This document shows, piece by piece, positions 20,450-32,025 of a stretch of DNA of 64,000 bases. Position 1 is the stretch's first letter. Every line of letters begins with the position of its first letter. Source of the DNA: Aquatica leii. Lineage: Eukaryota > Arthropoda > Insecta > Coleoptera > Lampyridae. A model generated the notes under the pieces. It was not told the DNA's origin. It made no database searches and saw only the letters and a program-made list of their open reading frames with translations. The stretch lies in the NCBI GenBank assembly GCA_035610365.1, contig CM069438.1, forward strand, positions 47,240,837 through 47,304,836. Direction: 5' to 3'. A program made the position numbers and the translations under genes.

Positions 20450-21130
20450 ACGTAATGGAAATGTCAACGTTGCTTACTCATTATTATTGCTTAAAGCTGT
20501 TCGTTGAACTCGTGATTGTATCTATGCTATCGCTTAATAATCGTTCCTCGAAATCAAAATCGAATACAGTCACATTTCCCAATGCTTTTACACCTCAGCG
20601 TAACCAATCTTCCAATTGCGATACTAATTTGAGGTGTAGGTTTTGGGAGCGTAGTAAATCACGGCGCGCCGTTACTTATAATAAATTTGAGATTCCTGTT
20701 ATAGTTGATACAGTAGATAAATCGGATTCAGATAAGAAAAAAATTGTCACCTTTAGAAAAAAAAAGGAAAAAATAGGTTAATGTTACCATTATAGATGGT
20801 GATTACAAGCGCAGCAGGTTTTCGATTAAAGATAAAGCACTGCCTAGTGCATCAAATCACACTTGGTTGTTGTCTATTTCTAACCACGATGTTAAAACCT
20901 TTCTTTCTGTTACCACAATTAAACTTGCAAAGACTGAGTAACCACTTAATAGTAAAAATTCTAATTTAAGATGTGAAAAAAATAATAGTGTGTTAGCTAA
21001 AATAGATTTTAATCGGATAGATTTAAGTCGGCTGAAACATATACCAAAATTATATAAGATACAAAAGAAAAAAATTCGTCAATGTGTGAATTTATCAAAC
21101 ACTAGTCTAAAAACTATTTTATGCTATGTA
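20450..21130 (+). pseudogene. Unidentified broken coding sequence
   Basis: Reading is open to TAA at 20779-20781 and contains SKSNTVTFPNAFTPQRNQSS, RCRFWERSKSRRAV and DKSDSDKKKIVTFRKKKEK. After a frameshift it continues (VTIIDGDYKRSRFSIKDKAL, then HDVKTFLSVTTIKLAKTE), stops, and reads on to SRLKHIPKLYKIQKKKIRQC. Codon use looks more protein-like than the AT-rich surroundings. I do not recognise a family. It could be a retrocopy of a host gene with a Lys/Ser-rich tail, or an unfamiliar retroelement Gag. It is flanked downstream by LINE debris. Confidence 0.4.
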
Positions 21131-21149
21131 CAACAAACAAAATACTAAC

Positions 21150-22190
21150 AGCAAAATTACTAAATCAAATTAAAGATTGAATTAAAAAAGTACAAAGAAA
21201 AAACCAACAAAAGATGACTTATTTATACTGCGCACCATCTTTGAACAAGCAAATAAATGGCAAAAGGAACTTCAAATAAACTTTAAAAAAACATTTGATA
21301 GAATAGACAGAAACAAAATTAAAAACATATGGAACGCCAAAAAAAATTGATATAAACAACAAACTAACAAAAAATATACAGATCAAAAGCGGGGCGAGAC
21401 TGTCGCTCATACTATTGTTGGTTATAATCGACTAGGTTATGAGAAAATTAGAAGATAAGAAAACAGAAACTAGTTCGGCGAAACACTGGAAAACATAGAA
21501 TTTGCACACAATGCTTGTTTCTTGACAAAAAGCACACCACAAACAAGAAAAAAGCTAGAAAAACTAAAAGAAGAAACAGTTAAAGTAAAACTGAATATAA
21601 ATAAGAATAAAACCAAAATTATAAAAAGAAAGAAAGGTAAAAAAAACAAAAACCAAGAACTACTAACTCTATAGAGTAGATAAAAAAATTTATATACAAA
21701 CGTAAAAACGATATTATAAACAATAAAGAAAAAAACAATGAAAAAATTACAAATATTCATAAACAAATGTTTTAGAAAAAACCTGGGAATGTACTAGCCC
21801 GAAAAAATAGAAAATGAAGGATTATAAGAAAAAACACAACAAGAACCGATGACAACAATAAAAAAACTTGAAATACTAGAAGACAATATAAGAGGTAAAA
21901 GAAAAGAAAAAAGAGCAAAAACACATAGAAAAAAATGACACAAAATGAAACTACCAAGAAAGAAAAGAAAAAAAATTTGACAGCACAAGAATACAATCGA
22001 ACGCTTATGTGAGAATAAAGAACTTTGTTTAATTACCATGATCAACCAGAAACAACACTTCACATGGCAAAAAAGAGTGGGACGACCACCTAAACGATAG
22101 AAACAAAGCTGAATTTCAACATCAATAAAAACAACGCTGTCTTGAAAAAAACAAAAAGGCAACAAACTTGAGTTTTAGAGCCAGACCGTC
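21150..22190 (+). pseudogene. LINE reverse transcriptase remnant
   Basis: A-rich plus-strand sequence keeps RT-like segments: KWQKELQINFKKTFDRIDRN (near 21258), FAHNACFLTKSTPQTRKKLE (near 21500, where A-H-N-A stands in for the catalytic A-D-D) and KLKEETVKVKLNINKNKTKI (near 21560). Both catalytic Asp residues of the box appear mutated or lost. Many frameshifts occur, and the 3' part to 22190 is A-rich debris. Confidence 0.6.
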
Positions 22191-22199
22191 TATGTGCTG

Positions 22200-22510
22200 C
22201 TTCCAAGATAAAAAACTAAGTGGACTTGAAGAAACTTAACGTTGAACTGGACAGGAATATTTCAGAAAGATTTTGAAAAAATATCAGAGTTGAGTTTGAG
22301 GTTAAAAAGGATAATATTGGTTTTGTCGCAGTTTATCTGTAACTTGTTGTGTCTGGTCCAAGCAAGAACTTTTTCACAAACAGCAACCCCAGCCTCTATT
22401 TGACGATCCAACGTGGGATCCTTTATCATAATAGTAGGATCGTCCGCATAGAGAACTAGAAAGATATCACGTCCGTGTTGCTGGTTACAATAGTGTAAAT
22501 GTTCAGTTCT
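22200..22510 (-). pseudogene. Jockey/CR1-type RT fragment with YADD box
   Basis: On the minus strand HGRDIFLVLYADDPTIMIKD is followed by RQIEAGVAVCEKVLAWTRHN then KLQINCDKTNIILFNLKLNS. YADD is the RT catalytic box, and the next helix (W-x-x-x-NKLxxNxxKT) is typical of this LINE group. Only about 100 codons remain. It lies just beyond the end of the minus-strand piggyBac. Confidence 0.75.
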
Positions 22511-22559
22511 TCTAGAAATAGAGACATGATATCAAACAAATTATTGACTACATACAAGT

Positions 22560-24600
22560 AGCTAACTCATCAACATTCAACAGTGTAAAAAATACTCTTT
22601 CTCATTGTGCATCGTTGACTAAAAAACTACCACTTTTTTTTTAGAACGTACAACACCAATGTTTGTTCTTTTGAAAATCAAATAATGCTACTGCATTGTT
22701 CTCTATTTTTCGCAGATATGAAGTCCAAAGGAATCTTTTTTTTTGTTTTTTTCTTATTGTCGCGACTATCGTAATCTTATGATAATATAGATATTTTGTC
22801 TAAGAGTAGAGACAGGAAAAAGGGCTATAAAATACGAGGAAGAACTGAGGGAAAGAACAGAATGCAAAATACTGCAAGAATGTTGGAAAGAAATAAAGGG
22901 AGGAAAAGTGAAGTACGGGCAGGAGGGCAGAGAAGAGTATTACAAAAGAAACGGGTACGCGAGACAAGAAATGGAGAGATTAAGAGAAGAGGGAGTAGGG
23001 GTAAAGGAAGAAATAATAAGGAGAGATAGGGACATCGAAAAACAAGAAAGATGGACAAAGATAAAAAAGGGTAGATATAATAAGAATTACAAAAATATCA
23101 AGAGTGATGGGGTGCCAGAATATTTAAAGGATAGAGAGAATAGAAGCAACAAGAAGAAATGATAGCACGGTTCAGATGTGGGAACGAGGAGTTAGGTAAC
23201 AAATACTGGAAAAAAGAAGAAGAAAAGATGTGCAGGCTATGTGGAGAAGAGACGGAGGACCTCAACCACATGAAAGATAAATGCAGGGAATTAAGAAAAG
23301 AGGTTATAAAAATAGAGGAAATATTAGACGAAAAAGGAAATGGAGCGAAGTGGATGAAAGAAGTATGGAAAAGAAGGAAAAAGTTAAGAGGAAAAGAGGG
23401 ATAATTTCATAAAAAAAATATGTAAATTGTAAATAAAATGTAAATAGAATGTAAATAGAGGAAGCACGAAATAATTTGTAAACGTAAGCAACAAATAAAG
23501 TTAAACTTATATATAGATATTTTGTCAGTGCCACTGATGTGAACCAGTTGTCGGTTGTAAGGTTTTTCCGAGAACCCAGTATATGGGAGTCATTAGACGT
23601 TTGACAACTTCTGATGCACTGTTGTCAACCTGATATGGTCCATTCAGTTGAGTTCCGACGTTTGTTTCAATATTGAATGTATAATATGCGTTTGCGCCTA
23701 CCATTGAAAATATTTTAATTCCGTACTTTACATGTTTGTTTTTAATATACTGACAAAACGCACATCTTTCGCGGAATGATTCCAATAATATTGTTGACAG
23801 CGTGAAACAAATCTATCTAAAACAGCTTTGATTTGAGCAAACTTTTCTCCTTTCCATATGGGTAGTGACGTCATCAAATCGCAAACAACGTAACATTAGT
23901 TGAAAGCGCTTCAGCGACACAACGTTCCTAAAAAATTCAACACCATCACAATCATTAGCCCTCAAATCATCAACAATGAGATGGGAAGATCTCATTACTC
24001 CTGCCCGATACAACAAACCTATCAAGGTTTTTATTTCTGTTGCGTCTGTTTCCCTAACGTCTTTCGCTCTCTTGAGAATAACGTTTACGACATTGACTTA
24101 TATATGTGTTGGTACACTGAACAATTTTTCCTATCACAATTTGGGGAAAAAAAAACTGACAGGCCTTCGAAACAGTAGTGTTACTTACGCCTGAGGTAAA
24201 ATTATAATATTCTGAGATTTAGATGTGACGGCTCTATTTGGTTTACGCTTTAGCCATTTTGTTACTTTGTCTTTTTCTAAGTAAGAGTTCAACCGGTCTA
24301 ATAAAATAATATTAGATTCGTCAGGAGAATCTTTGGATAAACTGTATGTATGCAAGTTGTTCCTTAGATCAGCCGATTGTCCTGTGTCAGTTGAATAAAA
24401 GTTTTCTTCAAGCATATCAACTTCTTGATCAAACTCGGGAGACCCAAGACCAATTTAACCGCCTACAATGAGCTCGATATCTGATTTGGTTTCTTTGTAG
24501 AGTCTTTGGAGTCGCTCTATCTCATTTCGATATGTACCATTCATTTTAAATCGATAGATTTATGTAATAATACAACCAAAGTTATATGGAAATAAAGTCA
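22560..24600 (-). pseudogene. piggyBac-like transposase, minus strand, split by a LINE
   Basis: N-terminal pieces at 24185-24415 (LDRLNSYLEKDKVTKWLKRK). IGLLYRAGVMRSSHLIVDDL then LKRFQLMLRCLRFDDVTTHM at 23830-24025 are the hallmark core region. SFRERCAFCQYIKNKHVKYG at 23700-23785 matches the R-G-R-C-x-F-R-Q-Y motif, but the preceding T-x-D-E holding the first catalytic Asp reads TLST. TTDNWFTS near 23530-23560 keeps the second Asp in another frame. After a LINE insert (22801-23510) the frame resumes with LTIVATIRKKQKKRFLW-like sequence at 22640-22784. Frameshifts and the lost first Asp make it dead. Confidence 0.82.
22801..23510 (+). mobile_element. 5'-truncated LINE inserted in piggyBac, 16-bp target duplication
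   Basis: ATATAGATATTTTGTC flanks the segment on both sides (22785-22800 and 23511-23526). The insert reads EEYYKRNGYARQEMERLREE, then ERWTKIKKGRYNKNYKNIKS, then a short gap and RFRCGNEELGNKYWKKEEEK, then MCRLCGEETEDLNHMKDKC. This is the C-terminal part of a LINE ORF2 ending in a CX2C...HX4C zinc knuckle, stopping at 23402. The 3' flank is A-rich with AATAAA-like motifs. The only break in the coding part is around 23155, so this copy is relatively young. Confidence 0.88.
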
Positions 24601-27092
24601 CTCTAAAGATCGCTAATCGAACGGAAGTATGGATTGAGCACACAAGCTCACTACCGCGTTCAAATAGCTTGACTGACGAGTGTAAGCTTGTTTATCGTAA
24701 ATCAAGAAGATACTAAGGTGGAAACGCACATAAACACTCATTTAGAAATGAGAGACCAGTTGTAAATAATTGGCGGTCAAAAAGACGAACGCGCGAACAT
24801 TATCGGGTTAAACACTATGTAATTTATTTCTTTAAATATGAGATCATGTTTTTTTTCTATTTTTACTATGTAATTGCAATTTTTACCTAGTTATTACTAT
24901 GTCAGTCATTTTTTTTTAAATCGCTGTTGAGAGGTATAGTTACGACAGCACTGGTAGTATTTCGCTAGCCCGGAGCTATTTTCAGTTCTTGGTGTTTGCA
25001 CCACGGGTTTTCGTTACACGTTAAGCACAGTATCTTGTACTTCACCTCTTGCTGCTTGTGTTACAACCTAGTATTTTAATAAGAAGTCGTCCGTTCAGTG
25101 CTTAACTCGGGGCTTTCTAACTTTTTATTTATAGATAATTTTTGCTGATTAGTTTGGCACCTCGATACCAACCCTCGTACACTAAAAAATAAGGGTAGCA
25201 GTGTATATCGAAGCGAGGATTGAAATTCTAAACAATTACCCCTCAATAAAGGATTCTAATATTCCACGACAAAATAAATCGACATCCAACCTGTGCCTAA
25301 GCTAGTTTTCAAGCTGACACCAGTATAAAGAAGTAAATCTCTCTATTTTTCTTAGTTGCTGTCGGGTCACGTTGCCACCAGTATTAGAATCAGAATTGCT
25401 GTTTATTTTACGGGTCTAAAACGCAAGAAAACTCACATAGATCTTAGGCGTATTAATTGCACAGTGTACGGGTATTAAAAGACGCTTCCACTGTTAGATA
25501 GACAAGTCTTCTCTACTATGCCTTTCTGCAATAGGACTTTGCCATTACTTTGTTTCAAAAACTAAGTCTCAATTTACAGGCACTTGAGGGACCATTGAGC
25601 TTAGGCTGTGCCTCTGTCTAAAAATTGAACCAAGTCTCGAAATTGGAACTAGATCCAGATTTACCGGCATAGAAATCATTCGAACAACAATGGCTTAGCC
25701 GTGTTTCCAGTTCCTGTCGAACACCGACTCACGGAATTGAGTGAAGTAGCCATTGGGTAGAGACGTCCACAGGCATAGGAATAGATTGAGTATGCGGTAT
25801 TCCTAGAAAGCGCTGTTGTTTAAAGTCTTAGATAAGTTTTGTGAAGGGTCCGCTTTTTTATCTTAAAAGCGTGATCTTCTTTGTTTTTTTCTGCGGGAGC
25901 TATTGTCACCGACTGCAATATCTCCGCCGTAAAGGCGATTTCTGAGCAGCATGGCTAAGACTTCTCAAATCAAATGAGATGTGTGCACAAGTCGGTGAAT
26001 ATCGTTACTAACTCTTTAGAAAATGTTACTTCTGGACATTGGTGAAGTTCTTGTTAGTCTCATTCTGTCAGGTTTGTTTCCAATTGTTGCAGACTTGGCA
26101 TCGCAAAGACAGTTTGCAGACAAGGTGCTTGAAGTTTCTTAAGCCAGGCCAAAGATGAGTTTATGGCAACCTGTGACGTATTGGTTTTGGTGTTTTGGTG
26201 GTTAGTGTTAGTGGTAGTTTGATTAGTGGGTTGCTTTCTAACGAAAGACAATTGTTTTCGTTTGGTGCGTCAGCTATTAATGTTGGTTGAACCCAGCAAC
26301 TTATTCCAAAAAGATGTTTTTGAATTCCTGGAAACAGTGACAAGCTGAACTACTAACAAGACGTAAAAGTGAAATCACTGTATGAATATGTGTTTATATC
26401 AACAAAAATGTTTGCAAAGTTTTTTCTGCATAAAGATCAAGATCTTTATTGTTATTATTCAAAATCAAGCTACTAATTAGTATTAAATTCACCAAACAAA
26501 CAACACAACTAGCCCCTGTATATAGGCAACTAACAATCTTTCAACATTACCTTAAAACTTTAAAGTTTTAAAATATTTGATTAAATATTGCTACTTTATT
26601 TTACATTAATTTTTTTATTCTACTACTAATACTTTCTACTATTACATTGTTTCTTTTGTTACTGTTTTTATTTGTTTGTTTTGTATGTAATTACATTTGT
26701 AAACTAACGTTTACGTAGTTCTATTTACTTTATTACGTTTGCTCATGAGAACATAATACTTACAAAATATGTATTTGTATTAATTAATTTTTTTGTTAAT
26801 TAATTAAGTTTTCTGCTAAAACGGAAACTCCCAAGACCAGGTAAACTTTTCGTTTTGCACAAATTTCCGCATTGTCAGGTTTAAATAAAAACACATATTG
26901 ATCGTTCCGTTTTTGACAAATTTTACATATATTTCAAAACAAACAATAAATATGTGTTAATTAGCTCTAATTAAATTAAAGCGTTTTTAAGAAAACCTTG
27001 TCAAATATAAATTAAAGTAGTTTTTAATTACAAATTAGAATTTTGAATGAAAAGCCAATTACCTTAATTATAATTTTTAAGATTTGCTTTAC
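24601..27092. other. Unassigned region between piggyBac and gene C
   Basis: 24600-24830 is probably the 5' flank of the piggyBac. 24940-26340 is noticeably GC-richer than the surrounding DNA and holds a possible minus-strand coding scrap (SLAWLKKLQAPCLQTVFAMP near 26110-26170) that I cannot assign; an LTR-element Gag is one guess. 26390-27060 is AT-rich upstream sequence of gene C. Confidence 0.4.
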
Positions 27093-27101
27093 TATAAAAA
27101 G
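27093..27101 (+). promoter_or_regulatory. TATA box of gene C
   Basis: TATAAAAAG, 48 bp upstream of the first exon, in the same position and sequence as for gene B. Confidence 0.8.
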
Positions 27102-27148
27102 ATTTCTTTCTTGTCTACCATACATCAGTTATACAGATTTAGATCACA

Positions 27149-27454
27149 ATGTTCGTTAAAGTAAGTAAACTAAAAAACGCTGTATCAGCTTAAATTAATT
27201 TCTTCTTTTAGATTCTTTGTATTTTTGCAATTGTTGCCGTTGCTAATGCCGGCTACTTGGCATCTCCATTGAGATATGCTGCAGCACCTGCATTAAGTTA
27301 TGCCGCACCAGCAATTGGCTATGCTGCATCGTACAGAGCAGTTCCGGCGTACGGTTTGGGATACTCGCCCGTTAGAAGCTTGGGGTACAATGGATATGGT
27401 GCCTCCTTAGCTTATGGAAGAAGCTTTGGTTATGCTGGAGGTTATGGATGGTAA
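27149..27454 (+). CDS. Gene C: Ala/Gly/Tyr-rich cuticular-type secreted protein
   Basis: Exon 1 is 27149-27160 (MFVK). The intron is 27161-27211 (GTAAGTA donor, TTCTTTTAG acceptor). Exon 2 is 27212-27454. The 84-residue product has a signal peptide (MFVK then ILCIFAIVAVANA) and a mature region starting GYLASPLRYAAAPALSYAAP and ending FGYAGGYGW. Same length, intron position and phase as gene B, so they are recent duplicates in opposite orientation about 8 kb apart, with transposons between. The probable role is an extracellular cuticle component, inferred from the low-complexity Ala/Gly/Tyr composition. AATAAA follows at 27489. Confidence 0.9.
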
Positions 27455-27488
27455 AATAGAATTGTAATCACTAAACAAAATGTTGTTT

Positions 27489-27494
27489 AATAAA
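27489..27494 (+). terminator. Polyadenylation signal of gene C
   Basis: AATAAA, 35 bp past the stop codon, matching the spacing at gene B. Confidence 0.65.
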
Positions 27495-27844
27495 TACATT
27501 TGTAATTTTTATTTTTTTATATTTTTGTTATTACCAAAAACCGATTCGAAATTAAGTCAGTGACTATGGTACGTTTTTATTAATATTTTCTAAAATTTTT
27601 GGATTTATATTTGATTTACACTTCAAGACACGTTTTAGTTAAAGCTGATCACTTCTGTAAGTAACAAAAAAACACAAAGAAAATATTATAAACATTATAT
27701 GAAAACCAATTAAAGACAAACATTAAAACAGTGTTTAAGACGGTTGCATTAAATTTTAAAAAAGTATACAGAGCAAAAAAGATCACACACTAATTTAAAT
27801 GATAAATCAAAATCAGGTTTTGGAAATTTTACGGTTCCAGTGTG
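27495..27844. other. AT-rich spacer
   Basis: Nothing recognised. Confidence 0.5.
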
Positions 27845-28083
27845 AAAATGAGCAAAAATGAAAACTTTTCTGAGAAAATGCATCCTGACGACAACAGATT
27901 TATTAATTAGGCTAAAACTTTGTTAGATCAAGGTGACGAAATGATGTAATTTGAAGAAATAGAAGAATTTTGTGGAGAAAGCTCCGATGCAGACTATACC
28001 CAAAATGTAGAATCTAGTTTTGAGAGTTCAGAGAATAAACAAGAAGAGTAGTCAAAAGAAAAGAGAAAAATTTTACTTTGAAA
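27845..28083 (+). pseudogene. Possible piggyBac N-terminal remnant
   Basis: It reads MSKNENFSEKMHPDDNRFIN, a stop, then FEEIEEFCGESSDADYTQNV then ESSFESSENKQEE, and after a frameshift REKFYFEKSEFQW. The acidic N-terminus followed by a FYxxKxxxxW motif resembles piggyBac transposases, but no catalytic region follows: sequence switches to Penelope-derived DNA after TGG. Low confidence. Confidence 0.35.
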
Positions 28084-28229
28084 AAAGTGAGTTTCAGTGG
28101 TAAGTACCTAATTCAATTGTGTTTTTAAGTGCATTTGGTTTTAGTAAAACTGCCATTTTTGGAAGGTGTAACGATGAACCGTCTATAAATGTGTGAGCTA
28201 GACAACATAACATTGTAATGACGACGGCT

Positions 28230-28570
28230 ACGCAGCTGGAGTCTATACTAAGATAAAAACGTCTTCCCGGTTTGGACCGTGTCATTGTTGTAACCGAAGT
28301 TGTCAACGTTTTGCACACTTTCGTAAGAGAAATATGATTGATGTATAAGGAAAAGACATAGCGGTTGCTGAACATCAATTTACTACAGGTCCCAATAAGG
28401 ATTTTGATAACGTGTTGGCAATTGCTAAATCTTTGTTCTTTTTCAATAATAGGACAATCCAAGAAAACATAGAAATCATCAAACACCTTAATAACTTTAA
28501 TCGTGACAATGAGTTTAAACTTTCTCCTATTTAGTTCCAGGTTATTGTTTCTTTATGAAAAACACGCTCT
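28230..28570. mobile_element. Rearranged Penelope fragment: inverted tail joined to endonuclease
   Basis: 28230-28330 is the reverse complement of the PLE 3' region at 8620-8710 (shared GACACGGTCCAAACC, AACGTTG, CTTACGAAAGTG). It is directly followed on the plus strand by a degraded GIY-YIG endonuclease tail (VAEHQFTTGPNKDFDNVLAI then ENIEIIKHLNNFNRDNEF at 28360-28515) matching 8100-8250. So tail and body point in opposite directions. The hammerhead GAAA box here is changed, and CTGATGA is absent. Confidence 0.75.
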
Positions 28571-28919
28571 ATTTTCAACCGTAACTCAATCAAAATCCCG
28601 CTCAAGTAATGCTATACAAAAGTTTAATGCTGCCGCAGTAGCAAAGAAGAATGATAAATGTTTGTGCGGTAAGAAAATCGTAGTTCAAAATATCTCCGTA
28701 GAATATCACCTTAAAAAAATTCACTTGTTATGTATGCCTGCCAAAACTTAATCGTAAAACCTAGTACGCCTGTTGTAGTGTAGAAGATCAAGAAATGAGT
28801 AAAACTAAGAATATTTATTATTCTTTAAAAAATTTTTATTTTTTTAATGTTAAATTTTTGTTTTTTTTATTTTAATGTCATTTGTAAGTAAACGTTAGTA
28901 GACTGACTGATAATGTTTT
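28571..28919. other. Unassigned stretch after PLE fragment
   Basis: A short plus-strand frame near 28620-28750 (KNDKCLCGKKIVVQNISVEY, then HLKKIHLLCMPAKT) has a Cys/His pattern but no family I can name. The rest is AT-rich. Confidence 0.35.
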
Positions 28920-30760
28920 ATTTTTACTAAAAGTCACTGAAGCAATTAATGTGAAAAAACAACTATACAAAAAATGGCTAAGTATAAAAAAGAATGAAAA
29001 ATCGTTAAAGAAAAAAATGTAACATGGAAAAGAACTTGCCAAAACGTCGACCAATCTATTAAAGAGACAAGAAGCTCCTGGAAAATAATAAAAACCTTAA
29101 AAACGAATAACAAGGATAAAGCACACATACCGTATATCAAGGAAAATTAATGGAAATCCTACTATAAGAACCTACTAACGGAAACACAAGAAGAATTTAT
29201 AGAACAAAGAGAAGAACATAACAAAAAATAGAAGAAAAAGAAATAATAGACATCACAGAAGAAGACATGCACAAAGCAATAAAAACAATCAAAAATAATA
29301 AATCACCCGTAGGAGTTAACCCCAAACTAATAAATTACGGATCCAAAAAACTCATACGGATGATCATAAACATGTTCCAAAAAATAATAAATGGAGAACA
29401 AATGCGCGAGGAATGGAAATACGCATATCTAACTTTCATATTTAAAAAAGGGGCCAGAAGGAAATGCAAAAATTATAGAGGAATAGGCGTAATCGCGATG
29501 ATGGAAAGAGTCTACGGAAGGATAATAAGGAATAAACTAGAAGAAAGTATAGAAGTAACAATTAGGGAAGAACAAGCAGGTTTCACAGTCGGAAGATCGA
29601 CCATAGATCACATAGTCACGCTACAGCAACTTATAAAAAAGAAAACGGTCAAAAATATAGCAATACATCTCGCTTTCATTGATTTAAAAAAAGCGTATGA
29701 CACGGTATCAAGAAACAAACTCTGGAAAACTATGACAGAAATCGGAGTACCACACAATCTGATAGAGGCAGTAAAAAACCTATATAGGAACAACAAAGTA
29801 GCAGTGAAGGTTGGATCGAAAATGACAAACAAGTTTGAAACTACTAAAGGATTGATACAAGGCTCCATGTCACCGAAACTTTTTAAAATATACCTTGAGC
29901 ACACTTTAAAAAACTAGAAACAAAAATGGAAAGAAACAGGCGTGCCAGTTAGAAATAAACACTTATACACACTTAGTTTCACAGACGATCAGGTGGTCAT
30001 CGCTCAAGATCACGAAGATCTCGGTTTTATGCTGCGTAAGTTAAAAAAAGAATATACAAAAGCAAGACTAGAAATAAATTTTACGAAAACAGAATACCTG
30101 GTAAAATCACAAGAAAAAGAAGGAGACTTTATAGTAGTCGAAAGCACCAAAATAAAAGAAGTAGAAGTTAAATACCTAGGATACACTATAACAAAAAATA
30201 TAGAAGAGGAAATAAAAAATAGGTTGGAACAGACACGAAAATGTATAAGACAACTCCACCCAATCATATGGAATAAGGACATTACAAGAAATACAAAAAT
30301 CCAGATATACAATACCATCATATGAAGCATTATGACATACGGAGCAGAGAATTGGATTATAAATAAAAGAAATCGAAGTAATATAACAGCAGTTAAAATG
30401 GAATACTGGAAAAGGTGCTGTGGAGTTACGAAATTGGACAAAATAAGTAATGATAAAATCAGACATAGAATGAATGTGCAAACAGATACGCTTAACTACA
30501 TAGAAAAAAAAGACTCCAATGGTACCGACACGTCAGACGATGTAGCAACAGTAAATGGATAAAAAAAGTGACGGACTGGAGCCCTATAGGTAGAAGAAAA
30601 AGAGAAAGGCCAAGAGTTCATGGAGAGACAACGTAGATGAAGCAATAGGAAAAAGAAACATTGGTGATGAAGAATGAAACAACAAAAAAGAATGGAGATT
30701 CAGGTTGAGAGATGGAAGGTGGTGACAACCGTAAAAAATCATATATATAACGTGTGAGAA
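28920..30760 (+). pseudogene. LINE ORF2 reverse transcriptase, long frame with two stops
   Basis: From about 29231 to 30562 one frame stays open except for TAG at 29915-29917 and TGA at 30323-30325. The order is typical of an insect LINE RT: AIKTIKNNKSPVGVNPKLIN, WKYAYLTFIFKKGARRKCKN, YRGIGVIAMMERVYGRIIRN, REEQAGFTVGRSTIDHIVTL, IHLAFIDLKKAYDTVSRNKL, GLIQGSMSPKLFKIYLEHTL, then the catalytic box SFTDDQVVIA and the thumb region EVKYLGYTITKN. C-terminal sequence continues to about 30730 with frameshifts. No endonuclease is found upstream, so it is 5'-truncated. It would copy LINE RNA into DNA; this copy is dead but fairly young. Confidence 0.88.
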
Positions 30761-31139
30761 CGCGCGGTAGCGGTTATGTTCCGATTCGGCACGTTAGCGG
30801 TTAAAGAAGAAATAATAAAATGAGGAAAAACCAAAAATCAAAATAAAAAATTAACGATGTCTGAGAGGGGTTGAGTTGATTTAATTAAGATTAAAATGTA
30901 AAAAACAAACCATACCGTTCGACTCAAACAGAAAGAAAATAATTACGGACACATTATAGAGACAAAATCGAATAATTAAATTTGGATTATTTGAATGCTT
31001 TTAAGATATTGTTAATACCAAAAGAATATAGAGAGAAAGAACTGGAGTATTTAGTAGTTCAACAAACTAACTGCTGAGAAGAGTCTTCCAATTCCAAATT
31101 TGGTAGATAGGATACATTTTTAAAAACTTGCTAAGTTGA
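30761..31139. other. Spacer, LINE tail to gypsy remnant
   Basis: A short GC-richer patch at 30760-30800 (GAACGCGCGGTAGCGG) then AT-rich DNA; nothing recognised. Confidence 0.4.
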
Positions 31140-32025
31140 CTTTGAATATTAAAAAACTTTATTTTCTGAAGATGAAGTAACCTTTCTGGAATATAAACTA
31201 AGTTCAGAAAAGTTAAAACCGGGAAAAAAAACTCAAAGCCATAGAAGAGTTTTCATCAGTCCAGACTAAACCAGAAATGAAGAAAATTTTTAAACTAAGG
31301 AGTTTTTTAGAAGATTTGTTTCCTAATACGCTCTTATTGCGCAGTTGTTAAAATTAACAAAAACGATTAATTTGTGTAGAGAACAATTGCTTTGTTTAAG
31401 AAAACTAATTTACTAAAAGCTCTGCCTTGCAACTACCGTCAACTAAAAAATGATAACGATGATACAGCGCAGTAATTTGATGTTAGGAGAACTAAAAATT
31501 ATGAAAAAAAACATGACTGAAGAAAGTAGAAAAATTCTGAAAAAAAGATGATTATATATTGTACCAGAAAGCACGCGGAAAGCTGTGGCAATTACAAACC
31601 ATAATCAGCAATTGGTCAATAGATAGTGTTGCAAAATTTAAAAAAAAATGGTTTAAGACTATGATAAACTATGTACGAAATCACATTGGTTAATATTTTG
31701 AGTGCTTATTAGCAAGTGCGTAGAGAACAGAAACCAGGTTACCTACACACGCCTAAAATACCAAAACAGCCGATGATCAAATTGCATCTTGATTATTTAG
31801 GCCCGTTTTTGATAAGGAAGAACAACAACATGCATATCCTCGTAGTAGTTGATGCATTCAGCTTATATGTGCGATTGGTTGCCACAAAGGATACTACATC
31901 AGTGCAAACAGTCAGCGATTTACGATCATTTTCATCAATAAAATCAATAAAAAAAATACACGAACAGAAGTACTGTAGCGCAACTATTGCAGATAAACAG
32001 CTAGAAAAACTATCTAGAGAATGAT
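31140..32025 (+). pseudogene. Ty3/gypsy Pol remnant (RT end, integrase)
   Basis: 31180-31400 reads VTFLEYKLSSEKLKPG then KAIEEFSSVQTKPEMKKIFK then LRSFLEDLFPNT, the end of the gypsy RT and the start of the connection. 31560-32020 holds an integrase zinc-binding scrap and then the catalytic core start QPMIKLHLDYLGPFLIRKNN then NMHILVVVDAFSLYVRLVAT, including the first Asp (HLDYLGPF). The other catalytic residues are missing. Many stops and frameshifts; LTRs not found. Confidence 0.78.

Noticed and set aside
21470..22165. Minus-strand Phe/Leu-rich frames
   Set aside because: Antisense of A-rich LINE debris; no conserved motif.
23900..24194. Plus-strand frames at 23.9-24.2 kb as genes
   Set aside because: They are antisense to recognised piggyBac transposase segments.
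28258..28330. Second hammerhead ribozyme on the minus strand
   Set aside because: It is homologous to the 8.6-kb motif, but CTGATGA is missing and the GAAA box is altered, so the core is not supported.
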